Of a DNA stretch of 55,290 bases, positions 34,471-43,345 are shown one piece after another. The notes beneath the pieces were generated by a model. It was not told the origin of the DNA, did no database searches, and was given only the letters and a program-made list of their open reading frames with translations. Where the stretch lies: NCBI RefSeq assembly GCF_025351285.1, contig NZ_JANXWG010000131.1, positions 1 to 55,290 of the forward strand, written 5' to 3'. The stretch is from Novosphingobium sp. GTDB lineage: Bacteria > Pseudomonadota > Alphaproteobacteria > Sphingomonadales > Sphingomonadaceae. How positions within the stretch are numbered: position 1 is the stretch's first letter; the number at the start of each line of letters is the position of its first letter. The position numbers and the translations under genes are program-made.

Positions 34471-35787
34471 TCAGACTGCGTTGGCCCGCACAATCGCTGC
34501 GTAAGTGGCGGCGCTTGGCTTGGGGCTGCGAGCAAATGTGACCGGATCGACGCGGTGCAGCCCGAAATGGACCTTGAAGCCGAAGATCCACTCGAAGTTG
34601 TCGATCAGCGACCAGTGGCAGTAACCGATGACCGGAACGCCCTCGGCCATCACGCCGTGGAGGCCCGCCAGCGCCGCAGGGATCAATGCGGCGCGGACCG
34701 CGTCGTCATCGGTGCCGACGCCATGCTCGGTGACAAAGATCGGCAGGCCGGTCGCGGCGTGAGCGTAACGCACCGCGCCGCCAAGCGAAGCGGCGTAGAC
34801 CTCGCTGCCCGAATAGTTGAGCGTGGCTCCGGCCGGCGCAGGCAGCGCGCCGTCCGCCCCCCAGATCTTGCGCTCGTAATTCTGCACGCCGAGAAAATCG
34901 TCACCCTTCACGGCTTCGAGCCACGGCCCGTAAAGCCGACTGCGCATTGCATCACGCTGGCTGTGCGGGCCGGCGGCCTGATCGTCGAACATGGCCAGGC
35001 TCAGGCCCACCGGCAGGTTGCCGCGCGCCGCCTTGATCGCCGCGCGCCCGGCCTTGTGCCCGGCGATCATCAGCTTCGTGGCGGCGTCGACCTGATCGAT
35101 CTCGATGGCATTTCCCGCGGCAAAGCTGGCTGTTCCGCTGGCCTTTGCGGCGGCGGCCAGCATCGCGTGCTGTGCGGCGATCACCGGCGGCGGCAGCACT
35201 ACGCGCAGCAGGGTCATGATGTTGGGTTCGTTGAGCGTGGTGGCGTAGGCCATCCCGCCCGCCAGGTGCCGCGCCGCGCGATCGCAGAACCGCGCGAACA
35301 GCGCGGGCGCATCGGCATGTGTCCAGCCGCCGCGCGCCGCAAACCAGCGCGGCGTGGTGTAGTGGTTGAAGGTGACGACTGGCGCCAGCCCGCGCGTATG
35401 GCAGCCGTCGATCACGGCCTTGTAGTGATCGAGCATGGCACCTGAAAACTGGCCCGGCTCGGGCTCGATCCGCGCCCATTCGAGGCTGAAGCGATAGGCG
35501 TTGAGGCCCAGCGCTTTCGCACAATCGAGATCGGCCGGCCACATGGCGAAGCTGTTCGCGGCATCGCCCGATGGTTGCGCATAAACCGTGGGCCGGACAT
35601 TCTCGAGCAACCAACTGTCGGCGTTGACGTTGTTGCCTTCGACCTGATGCCCCGCCGTCGCCGCGCCCCACACGAATCCCTTGGGGAATCGGCGTGGACC
35701 GGTCGCGGCAACCTTGGAGACCGCAGGCGCGGCGGCGATTGCAGCGCTGAGAGCGCCAGCAGCAAGCAGGCTTCGCCGATCGATCAT
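34471..35787 (-). CDS. GH1 beta-glucosidase, secreted
   Basis: A 438-residue glycoside hydrolase family 1 enzyme. The acid/base is E187 (TTLNEPN) and the nucleophile E354 (FVTEHGVG, where most GH1 enzymes read TENG). The N-terminus starts with an RR-containing signal (DRRSLLAAGALSAAIAAAPA), possibly Tat-dependent. FPKGFVWGAATAGHQVEG is typical. It ends an aromatic catabolic operon rather than the glucan locus, so it may remove glucose from plant phenolic glucosides. ATG 35787 overlaps the Rieske stop by four bases. Confidence 0.9.
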   Translation of the reverse strand: MIDRRSLLAAGALSAAIAAAPAVSKVAATGPRRFPKGFVWGAATAGHQVEGNNVNADSWLLENVRPTVYAQPSGDAANSFAMWPADLDCAKALGLNAYRFSLEWARIEPEPGQFSGAMLDHYKAVIDGCHTRGLAPVVTFNHYTTPRWFAARGGWTHADAPALFARFCDRAARHLAGGMAYATTLNEPNIMTLLRVVLPPPVIAAQHAMLAAAAKASGTASFAAGNAIEIDQVDAATKLMIAGHKAGRAAIKAARGNLPVGLSLAMFDDQAAGPHSQRDAMRSRLYGPWLEAVKGDDFLGVQNYERKIWGADGALPAPAGATLNYSGSEVYAASLGGAVRYAHAATGLPIFVTEHGVGTDDDAVRAALIPAALAGLHGVMAEGVPVIGYCHWSLIDNFEWIFGFKVHFGLHRVDPVTFARSPKPSAATYAAIVRANAV

Positions 35788-36821
35788 GCCATGTCCTCCG
35801 ATGCAATCTGACGCGCCAGCCGGTGACGCACCTTGAGCGCGCCGGTATCGGCGCGGCACGAAACTTCGGTCGGCGCGGCGGCGAGCGATCGAAGCATCGC
35901 TTCGACCGCTTCGATCGCAGCTACGTCCTGCGGCTGGATACGATCGCCCATGGCGAGGTTACCGGCGCTCAGTGCTGGGTCCGCGATCGCGAAATCGCGC
36001 GTGGTGGCGACGAAGTAGTGGACGCTGTGCGCGGTTTCGGGCGTGATGCCGTGGATGAAGTTCTGCGTGCCGAGCGGCTCGCCGGCCTCGGTGCGGATGT
36101 CGCCGCCCGTGCGGATCAGCGCCGGCGCATGGTATTCGGCATCGAAATGCTGTTCGACACCGCCGTTTTGCAGCGGAAACTGCTTGCGCGTGAGCGGATT
36201 GGGCGGGATCCGGCCGACGCGACGGACAGCAAGGCTGCCCGCGCCATCGACCAGCTCTGCCGGAATTGTTGCGATATAGTCAGCGCCGGGAATGGTGTCG
36301 GCATGGATGAAGCTGGCGTGACTGAGGTCCATCAGGTTGTCGATCAGAAGCGTGTAGCGGCCCCTGATCGTCACCATCGGCGAAATGTCGTTGGCCCAGC
36401 CGGGCGCAGCCATGCCCATCGCGAGAACGTCGGGAATGGTGACAGCGTCGGACCGGTCGGGATCACCCGTCCAGATCCACACCGTGCCGCCGCGCTCGAC
36501 CGTAGGGTAATGCCGCAAGCGGCTCCGATCGGGAACGCTGGCCTGCGATGGAACGCGCACGCAAGCGCCGGCCGCGTCGAAAGTGAATCCGTGATAAGTG
36601 CATTGCACCGCATCGCCGACGAGCGTGCCCTGCGCCAGCGGGTAGCTGCGATGCGGGCACACGCCCGCAAGCGCAGTCGGGGTGCCATCCTCCGTCCGAT
36701 AGAGGATTACCGGCTCGCCCAAGATCGTGCGTCCGAGCAGTTCGCGCGAAACCTCGCCCGACCAGGCGGCGATCCACCACTGTTGCCGCGGCCAGGGCTG
36801 CTTCTGGTTGAGTGGATACAT
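35784..36821 (-). CDS. Rieske non-heme iron oxygenase (VanA-like)
   Basis: A 345-residue ring-hydroxylating or O-demethylating oxygenase alpha subunit. The Rieske motif is C55-x-H57 with C74-x2-H77 (CPHRSYPL, CTYHGF). The mononuclear iron site is visible in LLIDNLMDLSHASFIHADT. The single-subunit size and sequence are closest to vanillate O-demethylase-type enzymes. ATG 36821 is preferred because GGAGGG lies four bases upstream; an ATG at 36833 overlaps the stop of the hydrolase gene but has a poorer site. No dedicated reductase is present nearby, so the electron donor must be encoded elsewhere. The substrate is unknown. Confidence 0.88.
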   Translation of the reverse strand: MYPLNQKQPWPRQQWWIAAWSGEVSRELLGRTILGEPVILYRTEDGTPTALAGVCPHRSYPLAQGTLVGDAVQCTYHGFTFDAAGACVRVPSQASVPDRSRLRHYPTVERGGTVWIWTGDPDRSDAVTIPDVLAMGMAAPGWANDISPMVTIRGRYTLLIDNLMDLSHASFIHADTIPGADYIATIPAELVDGAGSLAVRRVGRIPPNPLTRKQFPLQNGGVEQHFDAEYHAPALIRTGGDIRTEAGEPLGTQNFIHGITPETAHSVHYFVATTRDFAIADPALSAGNLAMGDRIQPQDVAAIEAVEAMLRSLAAAPTEVSCRADTGALKVRHRLARQIASEDMA

Positions 36822-36832
36822 CGGTCCCTCCA

Positions 36833-37678
36833 TCAATCGCAGCAATCAGCGATAAAGCTGGCAACAGCGGCGGCGAGCGCCCGGTCCGCCGTGCCGAGGT
36901 GCATCGCCATTGAATAGTGGTTGTGGCCGCCGGCAAAGTGCGCCCGTGGCATGGCGCCGTGCCGTTCGAGCCGCGCCGTCAGCAGTCCGAGAAATTCGGC
37001 CTGGAACCGCGGCGGATCGAACTGGGCGCAGGCGACCAGCAGCGGCAGCGTGGTTTCGACCAGCGCCGCACGCGGCATCCGCGCGGGATAGAGCGCCGGA
37101 TCGCCGTAGTAGAGCGTGTCTCGCTCATCGAGCGGGGTGAAGCCATAAAGCCCCGACAGCAGCACCGCGCCGCGCACCCGGACTGCCAGCGCCGGATCGT
37201 GGGCCAGCGCTCCGCAAACGTGCACCGCGCCGGCCGAAGTGCCCATCAGCACAAACTGCGCGGGATCCCCGCCGAACGCAGCGACGTTGGCGTGCAGCCA
37301 GTCGACCGCCGCAACCACGTCCTCCGCCCCCGCCGGCCAAGGATGCTCGGGCGCGAGGCGGTAGTTGATCACTGCGCCGACCAGCCCCATCGATGCCGCC
37401 ATCCGCCCGACACTGGCATTGGGCCAGGCGTGGTCCGAACCCTTGTCGCCCTTCAGGAACCCTCCGCCATGGACGAAAACCAGCACCGGCCGCCCTTGGG
37501 CACCGGCCGATGCGTAAATATCCAGCCGCTGGCGCGGTGCGGCGCCGTAAGCAAGGTCGATCGCCGCTGCGGGCTGCCTCGCGGCGAGCGCGCGCTGTTC
37601 ATCGTCGAACAGCGCGCGGCACGCATCGAGCACGCCGGGCCCCAGGCCCGTACCCATCGCGGCGATCGCACTGCGCAT
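36833..37678 (-). CDS. Alpha/beta hydrolase (HSL-like esterase)
   Basis: A 281-residue alpha/beta-hydrolase-3 family protein. HGGGF forms the oxyanion hole and GTSAGA is the nucleophile elbow. The late His of the triad is probably in GGHNHYSM. There is no signal peptide. It lies directly after the TonB receptor gene (2-base gap), and its stop overlaps the upstream ATG of the Rieske gene. In this operon it may cleave an ester or lactone in the aromatic substrate. The exact substrate cannot be read. Confidence 0.85.
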   Translation of the reverse strand: MRSAIAAMGTGLGPGVLDACRALFDDEQRALAARQPAAAIDLAYGAAPRQRLDIYASAGAQGRPVLVFVHGGGFLKGDKGSDHAWPNASVGRMAASMGLVGAVINYRLAPEHPWPAGAEDVVAAVDWLHANVAAFGGDPAQFVLMGTSAGAVHVCGALAHDPALAVRVRGAVLLSGLYGFTPLDERDTLYYGDPALYPARMPRAALVETTLPLLVACAQFDPPRFQAEFLGLLTARLERHGAMPRAHFAGGHNHYSMAMHLGTADRALAAAVASFIADCCD

Positions 37679-37680
37679 GG

Positions 37681-40044
37681 TCAGAAGCTGAACTGCACGC
37701 TGCCGCCAACGGTACGGCGGCCTTCACGGGTGTTCCAGTTGACTTCGCCACCGGCGTCGGCAAACGGCAGGCCGATAACCGCGGCGTGGAAGCGCTGGTC
37801 GAGCAGGTTGCGCGCGAACACGCCGACCCGCCAGCGACCATCGGCCGAACCGATGCCGGTGTTCAGCCCGATCGTGGCATAACCCTTTTGGAACGACAGC
37901 GCGTTGGCAACATCATACTGCACGCGGCTGCGGTAGTAGGCGTTGGCCGACCAGTCGAACGTAAGCGTATCGTTGATCGGCAGCTTGATGTCGGCGCCGA
38001 AGGTGGCGCTGGTCTTGGGCGCGCCCGACAGCGGTTCGCCCGCCGCCTGGACCAGCGATGTCACGCCATCGGAGCCAAGGAAGCACTTGTATCCGGACTT
38101 CACCACGCTGGGGCATGCGGTCACGTAATCGGTGAATTTGGTGTCCGAATAGGTGAAGCTGCCGTGGAAGCTCAGTGCCTTGCTGACCCGCCACGAAGCA
38201 TCGGCCTCGAAGCCGTTGGCGCGGAAGCCACCGGCATTCTGCGTCAGGAATTCGACCCCGTTGAACACCGAAGTCTGCAAGTTGTTGTACTTGTCGAAGA
38301 ACACGTTGGCGTTGAACGTGACGGCGCGGTTGAACAGTTGTGACTTCAAGCCCACCGTCACGTCGCGCACGGTCTGCGGATTGACCGAGCTTTGCGTTCC
38401 GGTCAGCCCCGAAAACGCCACCGTCGGCCCGAGGTAACCGCGCGCTACCGTGGCGAACAGCAGGATGTCGCGGTTGACCTTGTATTCAAGCCCGGCGCGG
38501 CCCGAGAAGCCGCTTTTGCTGACCTGGCCCGATTTGAGCGCAGTGGGCGTGTAAGGCGCGACGAACCCCTGGGCGCCGAAGCTGCCGGGCGCGAAGGCCG
38601 GATCGATGATCGAATAGAACCGCGCATTGACCTTGTCATACTGATAGCGTGCGCCGCCGATCAGCGCGAGCTGTTCGTTGACGTGGAAACGCCCGTCGAC
38701 GAACGCCGCGGCCGAAGCCGAACGGGTCTGGGTGTTGCTCTGCCCGCCCGAGATATCGACGATCAACTGGCTGCCGCCGGGGCCGGCCGGGAACGGCGTG
38801 GCGGGGCGCAGTTGCGCACGGCTGAAGTGGCTGTTGTCGCCCACTTTGCGGATCGAGCCATAGACGCCAGTGGTGAATTCGAACGCGCTGCTCTTGGGCG
38901 AAGTCAGCCGCAATTCCTGCGAGGCGAACGATTGCGGCACGCCATCCTGGTTGGCGGTGAAGACGGGGAAGCTGGTGCCGTCGATCGCGAACTGGTTGGG
39001 CCCATCGTTGGTCCGCCGGTACGCGGTGATCGAGGTGAGGTTGTAGCCGCCCGCCAGCGCGTAATTCACCTCGAGGCTGCCGCCGAAGTCGATCGAGCGG
39101 GTGAAGCCGGGATATTCCTCGGCCGACTTGTCGTTGTAGAAGCCCGGCGTGATGCCCAGCGCCGCCAGGTTGCCGAAGCGCACGCCCATCAGCGGGTTCT
39201 GCGCAACATCGAAGGGCAAGTGGTTGAGCGACCACAACTGGCCCGGCCCGACGCCCTTGGTGATCGAGTAATCGCCGATCACATAGATCGAAAGCTGGCT
39301 GGTCGGCTCCCACAGCAGCTTGGCGCGCGCGCCATAGCTTTTTTCAGCGCCCCAATCGACGTTAAGCGGCACATCGTGCAGGAAACCATCGTTGCGCCGA
39401 TAATAGCCATAGACCGCCAACGCGGCGTTCGAGGCCAGCGGCAGGTTGATGCTGCCGTTGGCGTTGACTTCGTTGAGTTCACCATACGATGCAAAGGCCT
39501 TGCCGCTGATCGCATCGAACTTGGGCTTGGCAGTGGTGATATTGACCACGCCCGAAGACGCGTTTTTGCCGAATTGCGTGCCTTGCGGGCCTTTCAGCAC
39601 TTCGACACGCTCGAGATCACCCAGGCTCTGCACCGGGTTGCCGAACGGGATGATCACGTTGTCGACCACGGTGCCGACGTTTTGTTCGGACGAGCTGGAA
39701 AACCCGCCGGCCGATCCCACGCCGCGCATGCGGAAGCCCGAATCGTTGGGCGAAGTGCCGTATTGCAGGCCCGAAAACTGGTACTGCAAGTCGGTCAGTT
39801 TCTGGAAGCCGCCCTTGGCGATCTGATCGGCGCTGATCGTCGAAACCGCGATAGGCACGTCCTGCAATCGTTCAGACCGGCGCGTGGCGGTCACGACAAT
39901 GTCAGCGGGGGCCACATCGCTGTTGTCGCTCGCCTCGGGCGTTCCGCTTTGCGGCGCCTGTTGCGCCAATGCCGGAGCCGCCAAAGCTGCCAGGCAAAGG
40001 CCAGACAGCAGCACAACCGATCGTGCTTTACCGAAATTTTTCAT
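37681..40044 (-). CDS. TonB-dependent receptor of the aromatic operon
   Basis: A 787-residue receptor. The signal peptide ends at ALAQQ and the TonB-box-like segment is DIVVTATRRSERLQDVPIAVS. The plug contains GDLERVEVLKGPQGTQFGKN, and the barrel ends in GGSVQFSF. The ATRRSE pattern is that of the large sphingomonad receptor group linked to aromatic and other small hydrophobic substrates, distinct from the glucan receptor at 31291-34236. The start has a strong GGGGAGGA site. It stands among catabolic genes, so its cargo is probably the aromatic (or aromatic glycoside) substrate. Confidence 0.9.
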   Translation of the reverse strand: MKNFGKARSVVLLSGLCLAALAAPALAQQAPQSGTPEASDNSDVAPADIVVTATRRSERLQDVPIAVSTISADQIAKGGFQKLTDLQYQFSGLQYGTSPNDSGFRMRGVGSAGGFSSSSEQNVGTVVDNVIIPFGNPVQSLGDLERVEVLKGPQGTQFGKNASSGVVNITTAKPKFDAISGKAFASYGELNEVNANGSINLPLASNAALAVYGYYRRNDGFLHDVPLNVDWGAEKSYGARAKLLWEPTSQLSIYVIGDYSITKGVGPGQLWSLNHLPFDVAQNPLMGVRFGNLAALGITPGFYNDKSAEEYPGFTRSIDFGGSLEVNYALAGGYNLTSITAYRRTNDGPNQFAIDGTSFPVFTANQDGVPQSFASQELRLTSPKSSAFEFTTGVYGSIRKVGDNSHFSRAQLRPATPFPAGPGGSQLIVDISGGQSNTQTRSASAAAFVDGRFHVNEQLALIGGARYQYDKVNARFYSIIDPAFAPGSFGAQGFVAPYTPTALKSGQVSKSGFSGRAGLEYKVNRDILLFATVARGYLGPTVAFSGLTGTQSSVNPQTVRDVTVGLKSQLFNRAVTFNANVFFDKYNNLQTSVFNGVEFLTQNAGGFRANGFEADASWRVSKALSFHGSFTYSDTKFTDYVTACPSVVKSGYKCFLGSDGVTSLVQAAGEPLSGAPKTSATFGADIKLPINDTLTFDWSANAYYRSRVQYDVANALSFQKGYATIGLNTGIGSADGRWRVGVFARNLLDQRFHAAVIGLPFADAGGEVNWNTREGRRTVGGSVQFSF

Positions 40045-40067
40045 GATCTTATCCTCCCCTTCGTTTT

Positions 40068-40901
40068 TTACTGTTCGTCGATGATGGTATTAATCAGCGT
40101 ACCGATCGTGCCGATCGCAACTTCGATGCGATCGCCCGCTTTCATGTAAAGCGGCGGCGTGCGCTTATCGCCGACCCCGCCCGGCGTGCCCGTGGCGATG
40201 ACGTCGCCCGGCGCCAGCGGGGTGAATGCCGAAACGTATTCGATGATCGCGGGAATATCCCAGATCAGGTCTCCGATCGGCTGGTCCTGGACGAGCTGGC
40301 CGTTGAGGCGGGTCTGCACCCGCTGTACTGCAAGGTCCGCGATTGCATCGGCAAGCACCAGCGCGGGGCCGAAGCTGCCGCTGGCCGGAAAGTTCTTGCC
40401 CGGCGTGAACTGGATGTTGTGCCGCTGCCAGTCGCGCGCGGTGCCGTCGTTGAACACGCTGTAGCCCGCAACATAAGCCGCCGCGTCGGCCGCCTTGACC
40501 TTGTGGCAGGGCTTGCCGATCACTACCGCCAGCTCACCCTCGTAATCGTACCGCGTGGTGACGGCGGGGCGGACCATCGGCTGCTCGTGGCCGACCAATG
40601 TATCGGCCCAGCGGGTGAAGATCGCGGGATGCTCCTTCTGCTCGCGCCCGGTTTCAGCAACGTGCGTGGCGTAGTTGAGCCCAACGCAGATGATCTTGGC
40701 AGGATCGGGGATCGGCGGCAGCAAGGTCACTGCGGCCAGTGGCAGGCGTTTGCCGTCGGGCAGTTCGGCGAGCTTGCCCAAACCCAGCGCCGCACGCAGC
40801 GTGGGTATGCCGGGGCTGGTCAGCGCGATCACTGTATCGCCCTCGATCCGGCCGAAGCCCGCCACGCCATCGGCGTCCGTGAAACTGCAATACCGTGTCA
40901 T
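40068..40901 (-). CDS. Fumarylacetoacetate-hydrolase family protein
   Basis: A 277-residue FAH-family enzyme, likely a hydrolase or decarboxylase acting on ring-cleavage products. ICVGLNYATHVAETG, YDYEGELAVVIGK with acidic metal ligands, FNDGTARDWQ and PGDVIATGTPGGVG are family blocks. ATG 40901 has AGAGGA at a good distance, while ATG 40910 would sit directly on it. It lies between the dioxygenase and TonB receptor genes. Context suggests cleavage of the C-C bond in the product of the VOC dioxygenase. Confidence 0.88.
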   Translation of the reverse strand: MTRYCSFTDADGVAGFGRIEGDTVIALTSPGIPTLRAALGLGKLAELPDGKRLPLAAVTLLPPIPDPAKIICVGLNYATHVAETGREQKEHPAIFTRWADTLVGHEQPMVRPAVTTRYDYEGELAVVIGKPCHKVKAADAAAYVAGYSVFNDGTARDWQRHNIQFTPGKNFPASGSFGPALVLADAIADLAVQRVQTRLNGQLVQDQPIGDLIWDIPAIIEYVSAFTPLAPGDVIATGTPGGVGDKRTPPLYMKAGDRIEVAIGTIGTLINTIIDEQ

Positions 40902-40926
40902 CGTGGTCATTCCTCTCTGGCGCAAG

Positions 40927-41817
40927 TCAGCCGGCCGGCGCCTGCGCGTCCCATTCCCGCTTGAACTTGAAGCGCTCCTCGGCCGCGCGCAATCCTGCGA
41001 AATCCTTGTCCGAAATGCCCCACTGGTCGATCCGGTTGGGAGGCCAGGTCCAGTCGTCGGGCTCGCCGGTGCGGTAATCGGCGGGGACCTTTTCCACCGC
41101 GGTCGAGAATTCGATCACCGGGCCGAATGGGGCGATGTAGTAGGCGTAAACGTTGGCGCCCGGGCCATGCCGACCCGGTCCCCAGGCGGGGGCGTGGCGG
41201 TGATCGCGCATACGCCCGATCCCGCGCATCACCGCGTCGAGGTCGGCCATTTCGAAGGCGACGTGGTTCAGGCTGGCGATCCCGGCGCGGGCAAAGGCGG
41301 TTGAATGGTGGCTGTCGTTGCAGCGCACGAACACCATGCCCTTCGTGCGGTCCGACACGCGGAAACCCAGCACCTGCTCGACCGCATGGCCGCTCGCTTC
41401 GGCGTCGATCGAGTTGAACACCACGTGGGTAAGCTTGACCGGCAGGTCACGGCCCTCGATCGGTGCGACTTCGGCCGTTCCCGCCAGGAAGCGCAGGATT
41501 TCGCCCTCGGGCAGCTCGACGATCAACCCTTGGCCGCCGCCAAGGTCATTCGAGATGACATCGCGGCAGGGCCAGCCGGCGTGCGCGATCCGGGTGCGCA
41601 GGCCCGCCAGTTCGGCGTCATCGCACACGAAGGTGGTGCTGCGAACGAACTCGTCAGCGGCGGGTGCCAGCGCGACGAGGTATGGAAAGGTCCCCGACCC
41701 GCGCAGGTAGTGCGTCCCACCCACCATGCCCGCTGGAGCCATGCCCCAGACATCGATCATGAACGCGGCAGCCGCAGCCGGGTCGGGCAAGGCAAATTCG
41801 ATGCTGCGAAGCTTCAC
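40927..41817 (-). CDS. VOC-family extradiol-type ring-cleavage dioxygenase
   Basis: A 296-residue two-repeat VOC protein resembling type I extradiol dioxygenases such as 2,3-dihydroxybiphenyl 1,2-dioxygenase. Candidate iron ligands are the His in LTHVVFN, the His in LNHVAFE and the Glu in GPVIEFST, in the usual order. The GTG at 41817 overlaps the monooxygenase stop by four bases; longer upstream reading has no similarity. It probably opens a catechol made by the FAD monooxygenase. The specific catechol is unknown. Confidence 0.83.
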   Translation of the reverse strand: MKLRSIEFALPDPAAAAAFMIDVWGMAPAGMVGGTHYLRGSGTFPYLVALAPAADEFVRSTTFVCDDAELAGLRTRIAHAGWPCRDVISNDLGGGQGLIVELPEGEILRFLAGTAEVAPIEGRDLPVKLTHVVFNSIDAEASGHAVEQVLGFRVSDRTKGMVFVRCNDSHHSTAFARAGIASLNHVAFEMADLDAVMRGIGRMRDHRHAPAWGPGRHGPGANVYAYYIAPFGPVIEFSTAVEKVPADYRTGEPDDWTWPPNRIDQWGISDKDFAGLRAAEERFKFKREWDAQAPAG

Positions 41818-43340
41818 GCGGCGGCCTCCACCGTCAATGCAAGCGCACCGCAACGGCCATGCAACAGGCCTGCACCGGTGCCGCTTGCGGTTCCAAAGAC
41901 ATAATGATCGGGCCGGACCAGCACCGCGTCGACACCCCGCTGGTCGAGCCAATCAATAATCGCATCGCCGTCATCGACCGTGGCCGCATCGATCCGCGTA
42001 ACGGCGCGGGTCTCGCCGCCGATCGCGGCCGACCGAACGAACAGCCGCCAGCCTCCACCGACCCGATCATCGAGCAACCGCCCATCGGCCCCGCGCGGCT
42101 GGATGAACCGCTCGCCCGCCGCCGGGCTTCCAGGCATGATCGCGCCCGCGCCGATCGGCGGGATCAGATCGTGCGCGGTCTCTCCATCGCGGCTGGCTTG
42201 CGCCAGGCGGATGTCGGCATCGCGCGTTGCGGCCTTGGCCGGGTTCAGTTCGCAGATATAGCGCCCGGCGGCGACCGCGGCGCCGATCACCGCGCGGACG
42301 TGGGGATCGCGCTCGGGCTGGTAGGTATCGAGCAGCGCCGGATCGGCATGATCGTTGACCACGGCCGCCATCTTCCACGCCAGGTTGGCAACATCGCGCA
42401 ACCCGTGGCACATGCCCTGGCCGAAGAACGGCGGCGTCTGGTGCGCCGCATCGCCCGCCAGGAACACCGCGCCAACCTGCCAGCGTTCCGCCACCAGTCC
42501 ATGAAACCGGTACGTCGCGGCGCGCACGAGCGTATGGGGTGCGTGGCCGATCCATGGGCCGACCAGCGCGCGGACGGCGTCGGGCGCCATCATATCGGCA
42601 TCGTCCTCGCCGGGCAGCAGCATGAATTCCCAGCGGCGGTGATTGCCCCGGCCGGGCACGATGGTTGCGGGGCGCGCCGGATCGCACATCATCACCGACA
42701 GCCGCTGCAGATCGGCGGACGCCGGCACGCCCGAGATCGGTGGAAACGCCACCGGACCATCGACTTCGGCGTCGATCACCAGCCACGGTTCCTCGAAACC
42801 GAGATCATCGAGTTCGACCCCCAGCGCCTTGCGCACCGCGCTGCGCGAACCATCGCACCCGATGACCCAGCGCGACCGCAGGCTGTGTTCGTGCCCGCCT
42901 TGAGCGAAGCGCACGTTCACGCCGTCGCCGTCCTGCTCAAGCCCGATGAACTCGGCCCCGAGCCGCAATGACACGCGTTCACAATCGGCAAACCCGGCGC
43001 GCAAATGTGCTTCGAGTTCGGGCTGGTAGAAGAAATAGTCGTTGGCCCAGCCGAACGGGCGCGGCTGGCCGACGGTGCCCATATAACGGATCACGCCGTG
43101 ATCGGCGCCGACATGCAGATGCCCGTCGGTATCACGCATCTGGGGCGCGATCCGGTCGATCACGCCGGCGCCCTGGAACAGCCGCATCATCTCGTGATCG
43201 AGATGGACCGCGCGCGGCAGCGGGTGGAGCGTGTCCTCGCGCTCAAGCACGGTCACCGACAGCCCCTGCTTGCCCAGCAGGTTGGCAGCCAGCGCGCCGA
43301 CCGGGCCGCAGCCCACGATGATGACGTCGAAATCGTTCAT
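41814..43340 (-). CDS. FAD-dependent aromatic monooxygenase (MhpA-like)
   Basis: A 508-residue flavoprotein hydroxylase of the PHBH/MhpA group. The GxGxxG FAD motif (DVIIVGCGPVGALAANLLG), the central GCDGSRSAVRKALG (DG motif) and FLAGDAAHQTPPFFGQGMCH (GD motif) are complete, and a C-terminal thioredoxin-like part follows. It would hydroxylate a phenolic substrate next to an existing hydroxyl to give a catechol. The ATG follows the amidohydrolase stop by five bases, and the stop overlaps the dioxygenase start. The sequence is close to 3-(3-hydroxyphenyl)propionate hydroxylase, but the true substrate is unproven. Confidence 0.87.
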   Translation of the reverse strand: MNDFDVIIVGCGPVGALAANLLGKQGLSVTVLEREDTLHPLPRAVHLDHEMMRLFQGAGVIDRIAPQMRDTDGHLHVGADHGVIRYMGTVGQPRPFGWANDYFFYQPELEAHLRAGFADCERVSLRLGAEFIGLEQDGDGVNVRFAQGGHEHSLRSRWVIGCDGSRSAVRKALGVELDDLGFEEPWLVIDAEVDGPVAFPPISGVPASADLQRLSVMMCDPARPATIVPGRGNHRRWEFMLLPGEDDADMMAPDAVRALVGPWIGHAPHTLVRAATYRFHGLVAERWQVGAVFLAGDAAHQTPPFFGQGMCHGLRDVANLAWKMAAVVNDHADPALLDTYQPERDPHVRAVIGAAVAAGRYICELNPAKAATRDADIRLAQASRDGETAHDLIPPIGAGAIMPGSPAAGERFIQPRGADGRLLDDRVGGGWRLFVRSAAIGGETRAVTRIDAATVDDGDAIIDWLDQRGVDAVLVRPDHYVFGTASGTGAGLLHGRCGALALTVEAAA

Positions 43341-43345
43341 GACGG

